Notes: a model not told the origin generated them from the sequence alone. DNA of 64,000 bases from Blepharisma stoltei (GCA_914767885.1 CAJZBQ010000006.1:310001-374000), one strand, 5' to 3'; shown: positions 20,657 to 31,990, counted from the first letter of the stretch. Program-made: numbers and translations.

Positions 20657-21436
20657 TTATTTTTATATAAGTCCCCTCAATTTTGAATATTTAAAGGATC
20701 TATCTTATCTTATTAAATCTCGCCGTAAATTGGTCATTGAGATCTTTATATAATAGCTTTGAGATTTTTCCTTCTCCTTTTCATGCAGCTCTGCTGCATG
20801 CTCCCATCTTTTGCTTTCCATTTATTGGTTCTTAACTTCTATATCCTGGTTTTAAAGTATCTCCCGCGTTTATCAATCTGAAATTTCATCACTATTCATG
20901 TCTCCTCTTCTCTTAATTCTTTTGTAGAGCAATTTTCTTTTTCACCCTTAATTGACTATATCATATTTAACCTTCAATAAGGTCTTGGCTTTTTAATACT
21001 TCTCAAACACCCTAATCTCTTCCTATGTCTTCGATATATAATCTCATAGTCACCTGAAAATGTCTTATTATCCCTCATCACTGCTCAAAATTGATCAAAA
21101 AATAAAGTCGCATTACCCGTATTTCATCAAGACCTATGAAGTTTTATTAAAATAAAAGTAGGATAAATATAATAAATAATGTCGTGTTTAAAGATATTTA
21201 TAAATTATATTACATTAGATTGAATTAAAGCCAGCATATATGGATATATAAATACATATAAAATTTCAAATAAATTATAATATTCTTTTCTCAATTTATG
21301 GCCAAACTAAATACATTTAGTTCACACAAATTATTAATTAATTGATTATAGTGAAAAAATAAAATATTATTTTGTGATAAAAATTATTTAAAATTATTTT
21401 TATTAAAAATTGGGGCATTATAAAAATATTATAAAA
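20657..21436. other. Intergenic, 780 bp
   Basis: AT-rich. The segment 20760-21130 has less biased composition and scattered minus-strand open stretches broken by stops, compatible with an old gene relic, but I cannot name it. 21130-21436 is nearly pure AT spacer upstream of the next gene. Confidence 0.45.
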
Positions 21437-21985
21437 ATGATAGAAGAAGCTTGGTATCAAGTTGGAGAAGAAGAATTATTGACTCCCAGTTGTACTAATA
21501 ATTTATTTGAAATACAAATTCTGCCTAAGTCTAATGGAAAGCGAAAGCAAGACAATGTAAAGCCTCCTCAAAGCTATGAAACAGAAAATTGCAATGACTC
21601 TTCTACTGGCAAACCTTTAAGTCTTGTTTGCCCATCAAGCAGTTGTTTTTATGTATTAAATTCAATTGAAGAATTATCAACTCATGTCGCAACATTTCAC
21701 AAATTTTCTTGCAACATTCCTAATTGCAGCTTTACAACTACATGCCTGTGCAAGCTTTCAGACCATATAAAGAAATCCCATCATAATTACAAAAAATTGC
21801 CAGTTGTCCCAGCATCAAGTATATCAAAGATGTGTCATGAATCTAAGCATAAAAATCCAGAGCTTCCTGCGAAAAGAAGTATCAACTTAGAGAGCCATGC
21901 AACGGAGATACTGAATGGATATTTCTCTAACCAAATAAATGTGACTGACATAAATGATCCTTTAAGCTTAAAGAAGAGGAAATAA
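21437..21985 (+). CDS. C2H2-like zinc-finger protein, 182 aa
   Basis: The first ATG in frame is 21437; upstream codons are open but non-ATG. Residues about 63-120 contain Cys/His groups: C..SSC.....(12 aa)..ELSTHVATFH, then CNIPNCSFTTTCLCKLSDHIKKSHH, which read as two C2H2-type fingers (CPSSSC/H-H and CNIPNC/H-H). The rest is polar. A DNA- or RNA-binding role is inferred. It lies 102 bp upstream of the kelch-like gene in the same direction. Confidence 0.65.
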   Translation: MIEEAWYQVGEEELLTPSCTNNLFEIQILPKSNGKRKQDNVKPPQSYETENCNDSSTGKPLSLVCPSSSCFYVLNSIEELSTHVATFHKFSCNIPNCSFTTTCLCKLSDHIKKSHHNYKKLPVVPASSISKMCHESKHKNPELPAKRSINLESHATEILNGYFSNQINVTDINDPLSLKKRK

Positions 21986-22087
21986 TCTGTATTGTAATAA
22001 TTTATTTTAAATTTCATATTTACAATTAATTGTAAGAATTTTTTCCATATTTATTTGTAGATTGATGGATATTTAAATATAGTTCTG

Positions 22088-22960
22088 ATGAGGAAAAATA
22101 AAGTGGCGAAGCTATTGGAAACTTATTTTGGCATTGAAGATAAATATCTGAGCTATTTAAAGATTGACAGGAATATGTATTTATTTGACAATGACCATCG
22201 GGTTTCAAAACTTATTACGTTTGATGTTGAAACACACAATGAACGAGAAGAGAATTTTAAAATTCCATGTCTTGGCCACGGAACATGCATAGTTTCTCTT
22301 CCAAATTGTAAAATATTTTGCTACGGAGGCTCAACCAGTAGAGTAAATAATTGAACATGCATAATAGACAGAAAAAGATTTCTCATTACGCAATTGTTGA
22401 CTCCTGGAGCTCGCTCTAAATTTGCTGCAGGTATATATTTTGAAGGCCTCGTTTATATATTTGGAGGCGATGATACTAGCCACCGTGCAGAAAAATTTGA
22501 TATTCTGCAAAATCGTTGATTTAGGCTTGCGAGTGTCCCAGCTTATTGTAGAGATTGCTCTTGTGCGTTATTTAAGAATTCAATATATCTTGCTTTAAAT
22601 CGAGAATCAAAAATATATCAATATGATATCTCATTAGATAGCTATGCTGATATTGAAGTTCCTAATAAGCCATTTGCAATTTCATGCTCAGAACAAAGAG
22701 GGTATATTTTTGAGCATTATGGAGGGAGCATATGTGAAAGCGAAATTGATAATATGCATGCTTGGACTCCAATTGGAGTTTTTTCAGCTGTTTTTCATGA
22801 TCAAGTCTTTACAAGATACTGAGAAAATGCAGTTTATATTGGATTGTATGCTTATGAATCTGACAAAATTACTATGGATTTTTACGTCTATAAATTTGAC
22901 TTGAAGAGAAAAGGAGAGGCTTATAAAATAGCAAATTTAAACGGCATATCAATGCTTTAA
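22088..22960 (+). CDS. Kelch-repeat-like beta-propeller protein
   Basis: 873 bp, 290 aa, start ATG 22088 and stop TAA 22958-22960. Three in-frame TGA codons read as Trp (22352, 22518 and 22820); one completes the kelch-type W in the QNRW position. Kelch hallmarks: IFCYGG, then GLVYIFGGDD....AEKFDILQNRW, then IYLALNR..KIYQYDISLDSY, spaced ~50 residues. About five blades are plausible. The N-terminal ~60 residues are helical/charged. Protein-interaction scaffold by family; no BTB or F-box domain is visible. Confidence 0.75.
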
Positions 22961-23106
22961 AATTAAAAAATGTGTGATTTTAATTAATTATTTATTAATA
23001 ATAACTTTTTAAAGGTGAAATATTTCAAAAATGTTTTTTTGATACAAATAAATGCTTAATTATTCTAATAAATTGGGGGGTTCATAAAGCTCTTTTAAGT
23101 ATTTTA

Positions 23107-26100
23107 ATGGATTTATCATCGGGCGACACAGAATCAACAGCAAAATCTGAATCTCCTTCAATAAAGCCTGAGAAAACCACAGCAAGCAGTTATCCCCGCA
23201 TACGGAGAGAATTTACATTAGAGGAAAAGAAAGACATAATTGAGCAATTTCATAGAAGTAAAATATCTATAACTAATCTAGCTAAGGTATATCACGTTCG
23301 TCGTCAAGCCGTTACAGAAATTCTAAAAGATAAAAACCAAATTCTTTATGCTAATGGCTATCCTGAATATTTTAATATTGATTTGCCAAAAAAAGAAAGT
23401 AGTTCTTATCACCCTATTCTAGTGAAAGCTCTAGCTCCCCCCCTTTGTTCGCTCACGGAGGGGGTTAATTTATATATAAATTTTATTGAAAAAAATTTTT
23501 TTTTACGAAATTTAAAAAAAATCCTATTCGCAAAAATTGGAAAGCAAACATTTATTTAATTTGCAAAATTATGTTTTTAAAACGCAATTTGTTTTAAAAT
23601 TAAAGAGAATTAGCTCGAAATTTCTTTATAATAATTATCACTTATATATCAAAAACTTTTGTTCGCTCACGGATGGTGGGCTTTTAGGGAAAAAATAGGG
23701 ATTTTTCTAATGGTTTTGTTCGCTCACGGAGGGGGGGAGTAAGCCTGTGGATAAATCAATGATACTCATACGGGCTGCCAATTAAATATAAATCAATTTC
23801 AGAAAAAGCTCAGTTTTTTTATGGAAAATTAGCAGGGGTAAATCCTCCAAAAAAAGATTTAATAGCAAGCCCTAATTGAGGGCAGTCCTGAAAATACCGC
23901 TTGACGGTATTTTCCGGAAACTTTTTTTTCCTATTAAAAGAACATAAAAATTTCAAAAAATCTTCGATTTTCCATGAAAATACCATATTGGAACAAAAAT
24001 TTTCAAAAAAAAAGTTCCTGAAAAAACTATATCATAAAATTTTACTGATTGAACTACCTGAAAATACCATAAAGGTGAAAAAATTTCGATATCATGACAG
24101 CATAGTTTTAAACAGAGAAAAAAACAAATAAATCTGGAGTAAATGGTCTCTTGTTTGCTGAAACACAATAATAATCCCAACACAAATAAAGGGATTATAT
24201 GCATTCCAATCATTATTGGTTAAAAATCAATAATTGTTTTTTTCCTCAAAATCGCATGAAAATACGTCATAAAATTTTAAATTGTGACATGTGCGATTTT
24301 AATTGTATGCTCAAAATAAGTATTAATAAGAGCCATATGCTATTCGAGCTAAGGAAACTATTAATGCAAGCAAGCAAATTCAAAAGATATAGCAATAGAG
24401 TATATTTTTATATATATATAAAATTATTTCAAAACTACGAAAATGTCTTTTTTTTTTGAAAAAATCGCATGAAAATACCAATAGTAAATTTTTAAACGGT
24501 CCAAAATTTGCCTGAAAAAACCGCTAATGGAAAAAAAAATTTTCAAAAAGTCCATGAAAATACCAAATAGGAATTTATAATTAAATTCAATTAAATTTAG
24601 GTTCGGCAAATTTATCGAAATCATCTAAAGTCAAATTAAAGAAACTAAATTAAGTAGCATTGAAAACAATAGTTTAAAGTCGACTACATGAATAATATTA
24701 CAGAAGCGTGTATCATTTTTTTCGACATAATTTAAATAGAAAATTTTATTTTTAGCTATCTAGTGGAATAGAATTACGAAACAGTGAGAAGTAGTTTAAA
24801 CTGCAAGAATCCAAAACAAAGTTGGCCAAGCCGTTCTATTTATTATCTAATACCAAAGATTTCCACATAATACGGGCAATAGATAGGCTAAGGGCTGGCT
24901 TCAACTCATATGCTGCCAGTGCGCACATGAGGAAACCTCGAGCGGCCTTCTGTGTGAAAATTTGGGCGTTGCCCAAGATGAATGTCACGTTATTGAAGAC
25001 TGTCTGATATATGAACTTGAGGGACAACAGCTAAGAGCAGAGCTAGGAAGGGTAGATAGAAGCATGCTGAATTTCAGAATAACGGACATTGTCTTGTACA
25101 GCTATGATTTTCAGAAGTTTCTTTCTCGGCTTGACAGCTTTCATCCTCTTATAGTGAAGAAAAACAATAAATCCATTGAAGTCAAGGAAAAAAACTCAAG
25201 TCTTTTAAATGAAACCTTTAAAATTCTATTTTGAGAAGCTCATGGAGTAGGCTATAGATAATAGCAGTGAAGTCGATTAGTTTTTACCATTAAGATAAAA
25301 ATAGACAAGTCTGCTAAAGCAATTTCTAATATTGAGCTATCTAAACTTAATAATAAAATCTTTTAATTCATTAAAGAGATTAGAAGTTATTAAAATTAAG
25401 GATTTCGATTAAAAGATCAATTCTTTCAGTAATAGGCCTATGCTTTAAGAGCCATTAAAAATATAGGGTATAATTTTCAAGCTCTTTTTCATTTCTTGGG
25501 TGGAATCCGTTTATATTAGCCCTTAGCCTCTTTATTCTGCTTCATAAGTTTTTCTATATTATTGGTTTTGAACCTTCCTGTGCCAAAGCTTTGATATGAT
25601 AAAAATTGGATGGAGATATTCAATTGTAGGGAGTTTATTATAGGCTGCTCATTCATCACTAAATGTTTCAGCTGGATTTTGAACTTATAATAAATCAATG
25701 CAAATTTATCCAGCTTATATCACTTCCAACATAATATAATCTGAAATCTTAAGTTCCTCTGTTATATAGACCAAATAGCCATTTTAGATCGCCATTCATT
25801 GTCGTCAAATGATTTTCGTCTGCTTCAACTGTTAGATAAACTTCTCCAGCTTCATTCTCTAAGCCAAATTTCGTATCTGTAGAATATTCTTCAGTTATTT
25901 TTTCTTTAATTAAAGCTTTTTGAAAACTTTATTACACACTCTCAAAATTTCTGCGTCTTATACTATACTAATAAGAGGCTGTTCTCTAACGAAACAACGG
26001 AATATCAGTTGTACGATTTTCTTTATTTTAAAACTGAATAGTAAAATATAGACCTTCTTCGTACTAAAAAGCTTATATTGCAATTTGTGCAACGAAGAAA

Positions 26101-28714
26101 AGGACTTTCACCACAAAGATACATAAACAATTTCCATTGCATAATCACATATATTTGGCTTAAGGATTCCATTTTCTTGGCAATTAGCTATTGCATTTTT
26201 CTTTCGATCTCAAAATTTCTATTAGCATTCCATAAAGGATGCATAAAACGTTCAGCCATTTATGATTATATAGAATCTATAAGTCCCCATAAAAAGCATT
26301 AAATTAGTTAATATAAAAAACATTAAGTAATTATTTAAATGAGTTTTGATATCTAGGCATTTTGATATAACCGACTTAACTATTTTTATCTTAATGGTAA
26401 AAACTAATCGACTCCACTACTATTGTCTATAGCCTTCTCTAGAGGATAAAAGCTGTCAAGTCAAAAAAGTAAATTTATTTTACATCATTGAATTTGCAAT
26501 TCAGAATTAAGTAAATTTATCATGCTTTTCTTAGGTTTGCATTAATTGACCTATGAGTGATTTACAAAGGCGACTTCAAAGCAATTTTTTTTGATTTGAC
26601 CAAGTGCAGTTTAAACTACTTCTCACTGTTTCGTAATTCTATTCCACTAGATAGCTAAAAATAAAATTTTCTATTTAAATTATGTCGAAAAAATTGATAC
26701 ATGCTTCTGTAATATTATTCATGTAGTCGACTTTAAACTATTGTTTTCAATGCTACTTAATTTAGTTTCTTTAATTTGACTTTAGATGATTTCGATAAAT
26801 TTGCCGAACCTAAATTTAATTGAATTTAATTATAAATTCCTATTTGGTATTTTCATGGACTTTTTGAAAATTTTTTTTTCCATTAGCGGTTTTTTCAGGC
26901 AAATTTTGGACCGTTTAAAAATTTACTATTGGTATTTTCATGCGATTTTTTCAAAAAAAAAAGACATTTTCGTAGTTTTGAAATAATTTTTATATATATA
27001 TAAATATACTCTATTGCTATATCTTTTGAATTTGCTTGCTTGCATTAATAGTTTCCTTAGCTCGAATAGCATATGGCTCTTATTAATACTTATTTTGAGC
27101 ATACAATTAAAATCGCACATGTCACAATTTAAAATTTTTATGACGTATTTTCATGCGATTTTGAGGAAAAAAAAAATTATTGATTTTTTAACCAATAATG
27201 ATTGGAATGCATATAATCCCCTTTATTTGTGTTGGGATTATTATTGTGTTTCAGCAAACAAGAGACCATTTACTCCAGATTTATTTGTTTTTTTCTCTGT
27301 TTAAAACTATGCTGTCATGATATCGAAATTTTTTCACCTTTATGGTATTTTCAGGTAGTTCAATCAGTAAAATTTTATGATATAGTTTTTTCAGGAACTT
27401 TTTTTTGAAAAATTTTTGTTCCAATATGGTATTTTCATGGAAAATCGAAGATTTTTTGAAATTTTATGTTCTTTTAATAGGAAAAAAAAGTTCCGGAAAA
27501 TACCGTCAAGCGGTATTTTCAGGACTGCCCCTAATTGAGTTAGGCATTTTAAAGAAAGATACAACTTTAAGCACATCGGTAATGTTGACAAACCCTTTCA
27601 GCCAGATAAAGAATCAGCAGAGTGTTTTATTAAAAAGTTTAAAGAATTCATCTGGGACAAGGGGTACTCTCCTGAGCAAATATATAATTGTGACGAAATT
27701 AAGCTGAATTGAAGAAAAATTCCAAAAAAATTAATTTCAAATCCCCTGCAAAGGGAAATTAACTCTGAGCAAATAAAAATACTTCTCTGCTGCAATGCTA
27801 CAGGGACGCACAAATTGAGATTGCTAGTTGTGGGGAACGATCCAATAGAAGGAGATTTGCCTGCTATTTATGAATTTAATAATCAGACAGCTATAACGAG
27901 TATCACATTTGAGAATTGAATTTATGATCATTTTATACCAGAAACTAAAGCTTTTCTAGCTGCTTCCAACCTGCCACAGCATGCTTTATTGCTATACGAC
28001 TGCTCAATTGCTCATAATATGATAGATACTCCTCGCCACCATTATCTGCGTACAATGGCTTTTCCAATAAATTCAACTCATTCACTCCAACCATTATGTC
28101 AATCAATTATTCCTGCTTTCAAGTACATCTACAAGCTGCGCTTTTTACAAAAATTAATTGATAATTATACAGGAACCAAGCAATCGGTTTTTGACTTTAC
28201 AGAAATTTATGATCTAAGGGAATGTATGCATGCAATTAATGAGACTTGGCACGAAATTTCTGAAGATCTTATTAAGAATGACTGAAAAATCTTAGGGTTT
28301 CATATTGATTTCAAATATTCAGACCCCCAAAATGAATTAAATGAAATAATTTATAAATGCAGATACGCTTTAGATTTGGATGAGCAAGAGCTGAAAGAGT
28401 TTTTAGAAGAAAATATATATCAGAACAATAATGAAAATTTGTTAAGTGATTTAGAAATTATGAAACAAGCCGTAGATGAAGAAGAAGCCAAAGAAATTGA
28501 TACAAAACTGGCGAAAAATGGAATATGACGCGATGATACTATTAATTCCATAAAAGTGATGATAAAGTATGTTTTACAAGAAAATTTAGGAAGCGTGAGC
28601 TTTATTGATGAGGCTAAAAATATGCTAGATAAGCTAGAAAATAAATATAAAAATTACAAAGAACAAATTATAGCAGATAATGATGATCCTATTGCTAAGA
28701 AAGACGTCTCATAA
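23107..28714 (+). CDS. Pogo/CENP-B-type transposase gene, interrupted by a MITE and by a 3.65 kb transposon
   Basis: After removing 23432-23739 and 23881-27539 the CDS is 1641 bp, 546 aa, with no stop. Residues 31-80 are a psq-type helix-turn-helix (FTLEEKKDIIEQFHRSKISI...VRRQAVTEIL). About 105-170 is a CENP-B-type second HTH (SEKAQFF, then SPNWVRHFKERYNF). About 200-395 is a DDE_1 domain: YNCDEIKLNW (Asp207) and LLLYDCSIAH (Asp309). The third acidic position, expected in QPLDQ, is Cys342 (QPLCQSII). In-frame TGA codes Trp several times, including NW of the DDE motif. An acidic coiled tail follows. An open frame with a lost catalytic residue suggests either a recently inactivated element or a domesticated DNA-binding protein. 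Terminal repeats of a host transposon were not identified. Confidence 0.85.
23432..23739. mobile_element. MITE/IES, family A (308 bp) inside the Pogo gene
   Basis: TA at 23432-23433 and 23740-23741 (context TAG versus TAA). The ends are GCTCCCCCCCTTTGTTCGCT and ..GCTCACGGAGGGGGGGAG, with the GGTGGGCTTTTAGGGAAAAA spacer between two end motifs on the right. The core contains the family-A block GAGAATTAGCTCGAAATTTC. Excision leaving one TA gives ..ILVKAL-SLWINQW.. in frame. Confidence 0.9.
24822..25234 (+). pseudogene. Non-LTR retrotransposon reverse-transcriptase C-terminal fragment (frameshifted)
   Basis: Frame 3 gives IIRAIDRLRAGFNSYAA..., frame 2 continues LCENLGVAQDECHVIEDC then LIYELEGQQLRAEL. 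This is the usual LINE/RT C-terminal pattern (L.RLR.G..., then C..C-x-E-x-H-x-C-..Y...R..L). One frameshift around 24930 separates the halves. It lies just inside the left inverted repeat, so the transposon has captured or been hit by a LINE fragment. Confidence 0.55.
25516..26302 (-). pseudogene. Decayed Merlin / ISXO2-like (IS1595-type) transposase
   Basis: Read on the minus strand from about 26300: a zinc-ribbon-like stretch FLRCTNCNISFLVRRRSIFY, later VEADENHLTTMNGDLKWLFG-LYNRGT (compare the VEIDES...WVFG..eRG of the family), later FGTGRFKTNNIEKLMKQNKE (compare HTN.IE..W...K). Several TAA/TAG stops and frame changes separate them. The order and spacing fit a DDE_Tnp_IS1595 domain. This is likely the remnant of the element's own or a related transposase. 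Confidence 0.55.
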
Positions 28715-28837
28715 ATTATTGTTCTGTGTTTATTAATTTATCCTGCAAATTTTAATAAAGAATTTTTAAATTAAATTGAAAGAAAATATTAAAATAATCA
28801 TAATTAAAAAGCCAAATTTTATATGAAAAGCTTTAGT

Positions 28838-29221
28838 TAACTCCCCCCCCCCCCTCCGTGAGTGAACAAAAAAATTTTGTTCACTCACGGAGGGGGGTTA
28901 ATTTTTTTTTTTTAAAAAAAATTATATTTAAAATTTATAAAAAATATTTTTTTTCGAAATTTAAAAAAATCCTAATTCGCGAAAATTGGAAAGCAAATAT
29001 TAATTTAATTTATAAAATTTATGTTTTAAAAAAGCAATTCGTTTTAAATTAAACAGAATTAGCTCTAGATTTCATTATACTAATTATCACTTATATATTA
29101 AAACTTTTTTCCATAAAAAATTTTTGTATTAAAAAAATTTTTGTTCACTCACGGAAGGTGGGTTTTTGGGCAAAAAATGGCGATTTTTCTAATGGTTTTG
29201 TTCACTCACGGGGGGGGGGAG
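28838..29221. mobile_element. MITE/IES, family A (384 bp, TAA flanks)
   Basis: TAA at 28838-28840 and 29222-29224. Left: C-tract plus TCCGTGAGTGAACAAAA followed by its inverted copy (hairpin). Right: two direct copies separated by the ..GGTTTTTGGGCAAAAAATGG.. spacer, then GGGGGGGGGAG. Excision recreates GCTTTAGTTAAGTAAAG, matching the 3' end of the 55.8 kb paralog. Confidence 0.9.
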
Positions 29222-29410
29222 TAAGTAAAGTTAAGATGAAAGCCAATGCTGCACTTGCTCCCATAGCCACGGCGCTGCTGTCTGTGCTTGAAGAACCACT
29301 AGTTTTAATTGATATGCTTTGCAAAGCAGAGGTTGAGGAATAGTCAATACAATTTGGAGTTACTGGGTAATTGTCACAAGCAGTGAAATAGCAAATGTAG
29401 CTGGTTCCTG

Positions 29411-29811
29411 AAGTCAATAAACATTAAAATGGAGTATTGAGCCCCTCTTAGCACCTTTTGGTAGGCTCATTGGGAAAGCTGAGAAGCTTGTGGAGGATTT
29501 TTCCTTTTTTGGTGGAGTACAATGTCGGACTGTTGCGACCACATGATCGAGTCCGGCCAAGTTTTACCCAAGGGAGATCGTTTGCTGGAGCTGGAAAGGG
29601 ATGCCCACCAAGGCCAGAGGATGTCACTTGGCGAATCGAGCATAATAGCTAGCGCGATATTTAGCATTGCGTCCTGGGCTCCAGGTGTTTCGAATTTTCT
29701 GGGAAAGCCATATCTGAGCTGACAAGCAAGCTTAGAGTGTATGCGGAGGCGAGTAGTGGCCTCCAGGCCTGGAGGAAACTTCTCTATATAGTAATTTAAG
29801 TTAAAGTTTAA
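29411..29811 (-). mobile_element. Retroelement-like insert no. 2 (401 bp, 8-bp target duplication)
   Basis: GGTTCCTG at 29403-29410 and 29812-29819. GC-richer than the host. On the minus strand it ends ..AATACTCCATTTTAATG. Removal restores ..GLSAGTSYICYFTAC, matching paralogs. A long minus-strand ORF (29467-29826) runs through it. Confidence 0.65.
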
Positions 29812-30969
29812 GGTTCCTGCACTCAAGCCAGAAACTGTTAATGCTTCGCTAGTAGCAGCAACGCTGGCTACTTTTCCTGATGGGACTTAGGATGAAGTTG
29901 CATCCAATCCATCTACTACTTGCCAAGCATAAGTAGTGCGACCGGTAAGGTCATTATTTGAGAATGAGGCATAAATATATCCAGCTGCTGAAGAAGTTGC
30001 AGTGAAAGTAGCAGATGCATCAGAGACAGTTCCCTTTGCTGGAGCAGTTGACCATGATGGCTTTGATCCAGCTGTAATGGCTGATGGTGACCCAACAGCT
30101 GTAGTGGTCAATGATAATTGGCTTGTGAAATCAGATTTTGCTTGAGCTTGGTTGGTATTGAGATTAGAAATCATAAGGGAAGAAGTATAGGCTGGATATC
30201 TGTTATCAGAAAGAACGTTATAAGTAAATGTTGTAGTTGTAGAGGCGTCATCCAGTCTTCTTCTTGTTGAGCTTACATAAGTAAGCCATGAAGGGTTTCA
30301 CACCCATATTCTTTGCCAATACTTTTGCAATGCTGCTGCTTTGAGTGCTAGGAACAGTCCCTGAGAAGCTTACAGATGTAGTATAGAGTTGGCCTGCAGA
30401 ATCTGTAATGAAATTATAAGTCTTGAGCTGGTAAGCAGCAGTGTCATTGGTTAATCTTGTTGCAATGTAAGCTTGTCCCTGCCATAAGCCAATTCAAGCT
30501 AATTGTGGTGCCTGTAGTCTGAATGGCCTGAGACAAAGCCCAATAGTCGCTGCAATGCTCAGTATGAATTCTTTTGAAGAAAAAATTAATATCAGTGTCA
30601 CCTTTAGTTGTGTCAATGTTAGTCTCTGTATGCTGATATTGATAAGCTAATTGCTCCTGAAGTGTCTGAATAGTGCTAGATGGAGTAACAAGATCAGAAA
30701 CCAAAGAATACAAGCTATTAAATGTAAGAATAGGAGAACCTTGGCATCCAACTCCCCAATATAAAACTCCAGCTATCGAGGCTGTGACTCCAACTTTGAC
30801 TTCAAATGGGCTTACTTTGGTAATTGGCAAACCTGGAGTTGTGAAGGATATCTGTTGTCAGCAATAGTGTTGATTGTAAACATCGTAATTTTAGAGGCAT
30901 AGCCAAGGGTCTTTTTTGATAAACTTATAAATGTTGGCAATGAGGAGTTTGCACTCATATTCTTTAAGT

Positions 30970-31575
30970 TATTATGAAAAAATATTTTGATGTATAAGTG
31001 ATAATTATTATAATAATCTCTAGCTAATTCTGCTTAATTTTAAATAGCTTGCACTCTAGAACATAAATTTTTAAATTTCATTTAGATTAATGCCCTCTAG
31101 CTTGAAGCACAATCTCACATCAACTCCCTGGGCTTTGTCCCTGGGTTCCTCATTCATCATCACGTTAGGCACAGCACTGTCTCGCCTCTGAATGGTCCAT
31201 AGGCTTCGGGTGTTCGGATTTATACGGTCGTCCTTCTACTCGTGCAAATACCAGCAAGGGCCTGTCAGGCACCCTAAAGGTTCCAGCCTCCATCGCCTAG
31301 GTTGGTGGCATCCTTCCAAAAAATTCGAATCTCTAATGGACAGAATCCCCTCTGCGAGTCGCAAGCTCTTGAAGCCATGTGATACCTGGAAATACATTCG
31401 CTGGAGAAGGCCAAACTTCATAATCATAAAATGTACAAAGAGAATTTTCTGCTGGAAACCCAAATATTTAAGTGAACCATTTTAAAACATAAATTTTACA
31501 AATTAAATTAATATTTTCTACAAAATTTTTTTCACAAAATATTATCCTCTGTGATAGAGGTGAGTTAGCAAATAA
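30970..31575. mobile_element. Degenerate family-A MITE split by a retroelement-like insert
   Basis: The family-A core is recognisable on both sides of 31072-31485: left TGATAATTATTATAATAATC and TCTAGCTAATTCTGCTTAAT, right ACAAATTAAATTAATATTTT. The terminal C-tracts have decayed (CCTCTG...AGAGGTGAG at the right). Confidence 0.6.
31072..31485 (+). mobile_element. Retroelement-like insert no. 3 (414 bp, 12-bp target duplication) inside a MITE
   Basis: AACATAAATTTT at 31060-31071 and 31486-31497. Joining the flanks recreates the conserved MITE core (..AACATAAATTTTACAAATT..). The plus-strand end is ..AGTGAACCATTTTAA; a plus-strand ORF (31192-31485) runs to that end. GC-rich relative to the surrounding MITE. 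Confidence 0.62.
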
Positions 31576-31719
31576 ATCTTGAGCTTCTTAAAAGACAGGC
31601 TGACTCTTTTAGCCTTCAGTTAGTTTTGCGACGATATTGGTAAGAGTTCACGTAAAAAATATATCCAAGACAAAGTCAATTCAGATAAGAACTAATTTTA
31701 AAATACGCTATTTTCAATT

Positions 31720-31990
31720 AAAATTGTCAGTGCCTATATGCTGATATTGGATGCTAATTGTTACTGAAGCGCTTGAATTGAGTAAGATGTAGATAAAAGA
31801 TAAGAAACCAAAACTGATGGCCCATCAAAATAAGAATATGAGAGTCTTGGTATCCAAGATTCCAATGCAAAACTCGAGCAATTGAAATTGCCGCCTTAAT
31901 CTTGTACCCAGAAGTAATAACTTTTTCGCCTAGAAGAGCTGAAGAATGGTAGGATAAGTCGTCAAAAAAGTAGCCGTCAAATATTTTTGT
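31720..31990 (-). pseudogene. Surface-protein family copy P2: small decayed fragment
   Basis: Matches, with many substitutions, the paralog segment around ..GVLYWGLGCQGS...ALVSDLV.PSS.IQTLNEQLA.QY.. (compare TGCTGATATTGGATGCTAAT, then CCAAGATTCCAATGCAAAAC). No open frame remains. Confidence 0.6.

Larger units (their letters stand above)
23881..27529. mobile_element. Long-inverted-repeat (foldback) DNA transposon, 3649 bp, 10-bp target duplication
   Basis: Terminal inverted repeats of ~925 bp (23881-24805 and 26605-27529) begin GGCAGTCCTGAAAATACC. Direct repeats CCTAATTGAG flank it (23871-23880 and 27530-27539). Loss of element plus one repeat restores the Pogo frame (..IASPNWVRHFKERY..). The TIRs contain multiple short inverted AAAATACC/GGTATTTT motifs. 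The interior holds a decayed reverse-transcriptase C-terminal fragment and a decayed Merlin/ISXO2-type transposase. A second, shorter inverted pair lies inside (about 25250-25304 and 26383-26437). The duplication length fits MULE-like insertion and is slightly longer than usual for Merlin. Confidence 0.85.
28833..30965 (-). pseudogene. Surface-protein family copy P1: C-terminal part, decayed
   Basis: Relative of the 44.8-54.4 and 55.8-63.2 kb genes. The stop TAA is at 28833-28835, just outside a MITE (28838-29221) that interrupts the last codons; removing it gives the same ..LTLLN-stop end as the 55.8 kb gene. A hydrophobic GPI-signal-like tail (AVAMGASAALAFILTLL) follows a Ser/Thr-rich stretch. 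A retroelement-like insert sits at 29411-29811. Damage: an in-frame TAA at 29887-29889 where relatives have sense, a one-base insertion near 30296 (GVNPSW region), and a ~13-bp deletion near 30472 in the AGTSYTFTAYIATRL region. The N-terminal ~1600 residues of the family are absent. Confidence 0.8.

Noticed and set aside
25250..26437. Inner inverted pair in the foldback transposon as a separate nested element
   Set aside because: No matching target duplication at its outer edges, and the inverted similarity continues irregularly outward; looks like an inverted duplication or deletion remnant, so not annotated as its own insertion.
24424..26986. Identical 66-aa ORFs at 24424-24624 (-) and 26786-26986 (+) and other mirrored ORFs
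   Set aside because: They are the same sequence in the two arms of the foldback transposon. No domain, low-complexity Phe/Leu/Ile composition; arm sequence, not genes.
30673..30867. Plus-strand ORFs overlapping surface-protein copies (e.g. 30673-30867, 56450-56665, 62434-62760)
   Set aside because: Antisense shadows of Ser/Thr-rich minus-strand codons; no independent support.
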